Assembly: GCA_914767715.1 (NCBI GenBank)
Contig: OU612065.1
Span: 32,426,001-32,490,000 of the forward strand
DNA: 64,000 nt
Source: Membranipora membranacea
Lineage: Eukaryota > Bryozoa > Gymnolaemata > Cheilostomatida > Membraniporidae
Direction: 5' to 3'
Part shown: piece by piece, positions 60,509 to 64,000 of the stretch
Layout of the letters: each line of letters begins with the position of its first letter
Numbering within the stretch: position 1 is the stretch's first letter
The notes under the pieces: model-generated
Told to the model about the DNA's origin: nothing
Database searches by the model: none
Seen by the model: only the letters and a program-made list of their open reading frames with translations
Program-made: the position numbers and the translations under genes

Positions 60509-61859
60509 TAGTGATGGCAAATTGTCAGATTTTGGCGAGACGGGACGAGACCGAGACAGCAAGAAAATTCGGGACGAGACCGGGACGAGACCGAGACATA
60601 TAACGATGCCGATAAAACATTCTTCAGATATCACAATTTAAAAGAATGGTGGATATTCATTCACTATGACTAGTGCAATCAGCTTATAGTACATTTGCAT
60701 TACAAAATAAAGTACACCTATGCTGTAGTATGTTGGATAGGCCCTGGGGGCCGATGTCAGGGAGACATGCCCCAATGCACCTATGAGAGTTGTGTAACAA
60801 AAGGCCTTTTGTTTGGTGAACAAAGGAGTACAATGGCAGGCAAAGTGTGCTTGTCTGAATGCATGTTGGATTCATGTGATTGCATGCTGGGGGGCGTGTA
60901 TGCTAGGCTCAGCTCTCTACTTTTGCTACACTCATTTGTGGGTATACACAATCCACCCGCTGCTATGATATATAGGAACCACTGGTAAAGGGTATGACAC
61001 AACTGTACTTTATTTTGTAATGGATTCAAGTTGTAACTTATGATCTATAGCAATAAGGATCTATGTTGAAACATTTATTGAATTATAGAAAGCCACACGC
61101 TCGTGCAGATTTCCACTAATTCTTGCAAATTAAATTTTGTATGAGTATCAGCCTGCCACACATGATTGTCATTGCCCAAATTCATACTCATGATTTATGG
61201 GTGTAATCCTACTGTAATCCTCCTCAGCCAATCTAAAACATAGGCCTATAGTGATAACTAAATAAAATACTGTTAAACCAAGGAGAAGCTGTTTCTTCTT
61301 GTTTATTATACCAACCAGTCCAGTGATTCAGCTTCTGGATATGCTTAGGCTCAACTATCTCCTCATATTTATACAATTTGATACCCCATTAATCATTGTA
61401 TCCCTTCTCCCTCTTGCCCCAGGTCCAAATCAATGAGAAAGCTCCACATTGATCAACCATTCCATCTTTTTAACAGAAGTTGTTTACATAGATATGGCCT
61501 TGACTTATCAATCAAAACAGACAGCCGATCAATCAAATCTGACAGCCAATCAGATAACATTTCCGTTAAATAATTGCAGCAAAAGCATGACTAATAACTA
61601 TCATTCCATTATATTATAGTCAGAATTTCATGTGTCATCATATAATAACCGTGGTGTAGTGAGTAAGAGCATGGACTGCTGATCACTAGGTCACTGGTTC
61701 GAGTCTGGGTGAAGGCAATGTTTTGACCAGCTACTACCATTTACAATGCCAGTAGTCTCGACCTGGAGTAAGAGTTGTGTGTCTCGACGAGACGAGATAC
61801 TGTCCCGAGGAGACAAGTCTCGCGAGACCGGGAATTGTCCCGTCTCGTTGCCATCACTA
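60509..61859. mobile_element. Non-autonomous hAT-type DNA transposon
   Basis: Ends TAGTGATGGCAA and TTGCCATCACTA are exact 12-base inverted repeats flanked by the 8-base duplication TTGCTGTC (60501-60508 and 61860-61867). Removing it restores the sequence seen in units 1 and 2. Subterminal GGGACGAGACCG-type repeats at both ends are typical of hAT elements. No transposase frame is present in 1351 bp. Confidence 0.92.
61649..61712 (+). repeat. tRNA-like segment inside the hAT-type element
   Basis: TGGTGTAGTGAG (61652-61663) and GGTTCGAGTCT (61696-61706) match box A and box B with tRNA-like spacing. It may be a SINE inserted in, or captured by, the transposon. Confidence 0.5.
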
Positions 61860-61905
61860 TTGCTGTCGGATATTCGACCTGCTTAAAGAAACAATACAAT
61901 TCTTA

Positions 61906-62640
61906 CTGTTTTGCAGCCAATGGAGCACAGAAAAATATTTGTAATAACACCCTATTTGTTAGTTAAAACATGTTGCCCTGCTCAAATATGCATTCAAAAG
62001 TGAAGTTGTGGATCTCCAACAAGAGATGAGACAACTAGAAGAATTGCCTGTGAGCAGATTTTGTCAGCTGTTGTGCGCTCCTACTTCTTGGTTATTTGTT
62101 TAAGGTGCACTGATACTCACTCAGTATATGCATGTGCTCCATTTATAAGCTTGAACCTAAGCTTGTTTTTTTCTGACTGCTCACCTTACACTTTTGCATG
62201 TTCCCCTCAAAGACTACACCAAGACACATGAAGTCTAAAGCAATTTATTAACAGGCAGCCAGTTCTACAATTAATAATGCAATATTTTTACACCAAAATT
62301 ATTCAAGGCACCTAAAAGCAAAAATTATATATCATGTATTGTATGATCCTTCTTTGGTATCAACATAAGGTACCAATTGCACAACTATAGTCAGTTTCCA
62401 TTTCCATAGATCTTTTAGTTGTCAGGAAGCATTGTGCAAAAGTCGTTGACTAAATCATCAAGTTATGCTGAGAGGTTTTGCCATCGCCATTCCCAAAAGT
62501 GAAAGAGATGAAGTTTACTGATATTACACAGTACCTTACCAAAATGTACATCAAATATGAGGAGAAGACAGGCTACACAAACTATAGAAACATTTTAGCC
62601 AAAACACAATTAATTTGTTCAATGTAAAAGCTTTTGCATT
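61906..62640. other. Diverged junction between units 3 and 4
   Basis: Homology to the start of units 2 and 3 stops after ACAATACAATTCTTACTG; the promoter-like motif expected next is missing. AT-rich sequence without a recognisable gene. Confidence 0.5.
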
Positions 62641-64000
62641 ACTGCTGAAGGACTAGCTACAAGACATTGATTTGATCTGTGTTTGGTCAGTAAAACCTCG
62701 CAGCCTTAATTTATCAGAACAATAATAATATTTCCATTCGAGTCATAATTGACCTAAATTGTTAACAAAAGCAATTGTTCATACTGGTGAAAATTATAAA
62801 ACCATATATATAAACCTTCTATTGGTAAGTCGTCAAGCAAATTTACTGATTGCATTTTGTAAAAGTAACTCTTAATATTGATTATATTGGTATCAGGCAT
62901 TCTAAGAGAGGTTGCATAATTTATCTTGGAACCTGAAATGATAAGACTAATTCGTGTCCTGGAAAACATCTCGTTTCAATTTCATAATTGTACGACACCT
63001 TCTACTTTTCCGTGTACATTAAAATTCACCGTAGAAGATTGTGTTTCTAATGTCGTAAATCAGAATTATGTTAATGTCAAAAGTGACCAGCAAAGATTCC
63101 AGGTGACGGGGTAGACAACTCAATATTTTGTACCTCTCTGACAATTTTGTATATAAAAAAATATTCCTTTTAATATATACAAGAGTTGTATGCAAAATAT
63201 AGACACTCAGACTACACAAATTAACTATAAAATACCAAGTATTATTCTTTGCTCCTAACTGATAAATTGGAAACTTCATCGTTGTAAGTCAATATTTTAT
63301 ATATTTGGAACAAAAAATATAGCAAAGTTTTGTACAATACAATGTATTTAAATGTTTCAGACAAAACAGTGCGGTGATACTCATGGTTTACTTCTCATCG
63401 TGGTTTACATATTGCATTGAATCCTGAAAAATGAAGAAAACTGAATAGAAATTACTATAATCATAGGTTTGGTGATCACATTGTAGTAAGTAACCTAAAG
63501 ATACATGCTACAGGACATTTGATGGAAAAATTCTGATTTGTAGATTTATGTATCCAAACCAGTTTAACCTGTTATGTTCATTAAAATCAGGTGTATGTTT
63601 GTTCAGACTAAGATTTCACTAAATTATCATGTCAAAATATTATTGTTACTTTTCTAGTTATTACCTATTTTGGTTTACCAAGTTAACCAAAAAGCTTATC
63701 GAGTCCCTTCACAGCTTGATCGGCAACAAATCCTGCAGCTCCAGTTTTCACTGCCCCTTTAACGACTGCAGAAACAACTCCAGCTTCTGTCTGTGAAACA
63801 GCTGTAAGGATAAATGAGAACATATATCTAATATGAGCTCACTCTCGATTTCTTTCATGACATACAATAGGGGGGGGGGGAGGGAACAGGCTAAGTATCA
63901 TGTATTGTAAAAGCTTCAGCTTTAATCTGAGTCAAGGGGGTATGCAGATGAGAATAAATATTTGAGAAGTGTTTTTTTTCTATGTAGAAAAAGCTCTTAA
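62640..64000. repeat. Start of an older, diverged tandem unit 4
   Basis: Sequence such as TACTGGTGAA.ATT.TAA.ACCATATAT and GGCATCAGGCA-like motifs aligns with 32510-33720 of unit 1 but with many substitutions and indels, clearly more than between units 1-3. Confidence 0.75.
63683..63801 (-). CDS. Isoform A peptide gene, mature exon only (unit 4, runs off window)
   Basis: The complete 119-base second coding exon with stop is present; the signal exon should lie about 90 bases or more past the right edge. Relative to unit 1 it has silent changes at Gly, Ala and other codons and one replacement (Ser to Thr in the GAVKTG segment), despite strongly diverged flanks. The intron begins with the same AGCTGTAAGGATAAATGAGAAC complement and the G-tract near 63870. 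Confidence 0.8.

Larger units (their letters stand above)
50898..61905. repeat. Tandem unit 3 of the peptide-gene array
   Basis: Carries the decayed third paralogue (52461), a 5'-deleted isoform A gene (54335), the interrupted palindromic element, the 70-codon ORF (57234), an intact isoform B gene (58607) and a hAT-type insertion (60509-61859). Intervening sequence is close to unit 2. Confidence 0.9.

Overview
The window is eukaryotic and almost certainly from an invertebrate animal. Genes have short exons with GT..AG introns, the DNA is AT-rich, and fold-back elements, tRNA-derived SINE-like pieces, a broken BEL/Pao-type retroelement, a LINE fragment and a hAT-type insertion fill the space between genes. 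I cannot name the species. There are no bacterial operons, CRISPR arrays or rRNA genes.

Layout. 1-4.7 kb: old diverged repeats and a tRNA-like piece, then a G-rich tract. 6.6-13.1 kb: a decayed BEL/Pao-type retroelement with gag, zinc knuckle, protease and RNase H segments but no visible reverse transcriptase or integrase. 14.7-23.9 kb: a complete-looking 13-exon metallocarboxypeptidase gene (M14A, B-type by its specificity-pocket residue) with a Thr-rich linker and a short Arg/Cys/Trp tail; its introns hold an 88-bp minisatellite, hairpins and a decayed duplicate of one exon. 24-27 kb: nested inverted-repeat elements. 27-30 kb: mostly unassigned sequence, a relic 5' end of the peptide gene described next, and a 273-bp tandem repeat.

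30-64 kb is the most interesting part. A unit of about 9.3-11.4 kb is repeated in tandem: three copies plus the start of an older fourth. Each full unit carries two small genes in divergent (head-to-head) orientation. Each encodes a 53-residue secreted precursor: a signal peptide on one coding exon and a 32-residue Lys-rich, Gly/Ala/Val-rich, probably helical peptide ending in Gly (possible C-terminal amidation) on the next. The minus-strand and plus-strand genes encode two isoforms with an identical C-terminal 13 residues. Intact plus-strand genes are at 38.4, 48.2 and 58.6 kb. Intact minus-strand genes are at 33.4 and 42.9 kb, one has lost its 5' half (54.3 kb), and one runs off the window (63.7 kb). 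Decayed relatives lie at 31.6 and 52.5 kb and a promoter-side relic at 27.1 kb. The mature-peptide exon has no base change among the three plus copies, and nearly all changes among the minus copies are silent, while the DNA around them carries substitutions and indels. I read this as a recently amplified family of candidate antimicrobial or otherwise membrane-active host-defence peptides. That function is inferred, not shown.

Copy-specific insertions (a LINE fragment in unit 2; a 287-bp element and a 1.35-kb hAT-type element in unit 3) give a relative time order for the array. A second possible small gene, a 70-codon ATG-started hydrophobic ORF behind a TATA box, is kept open in all three units.
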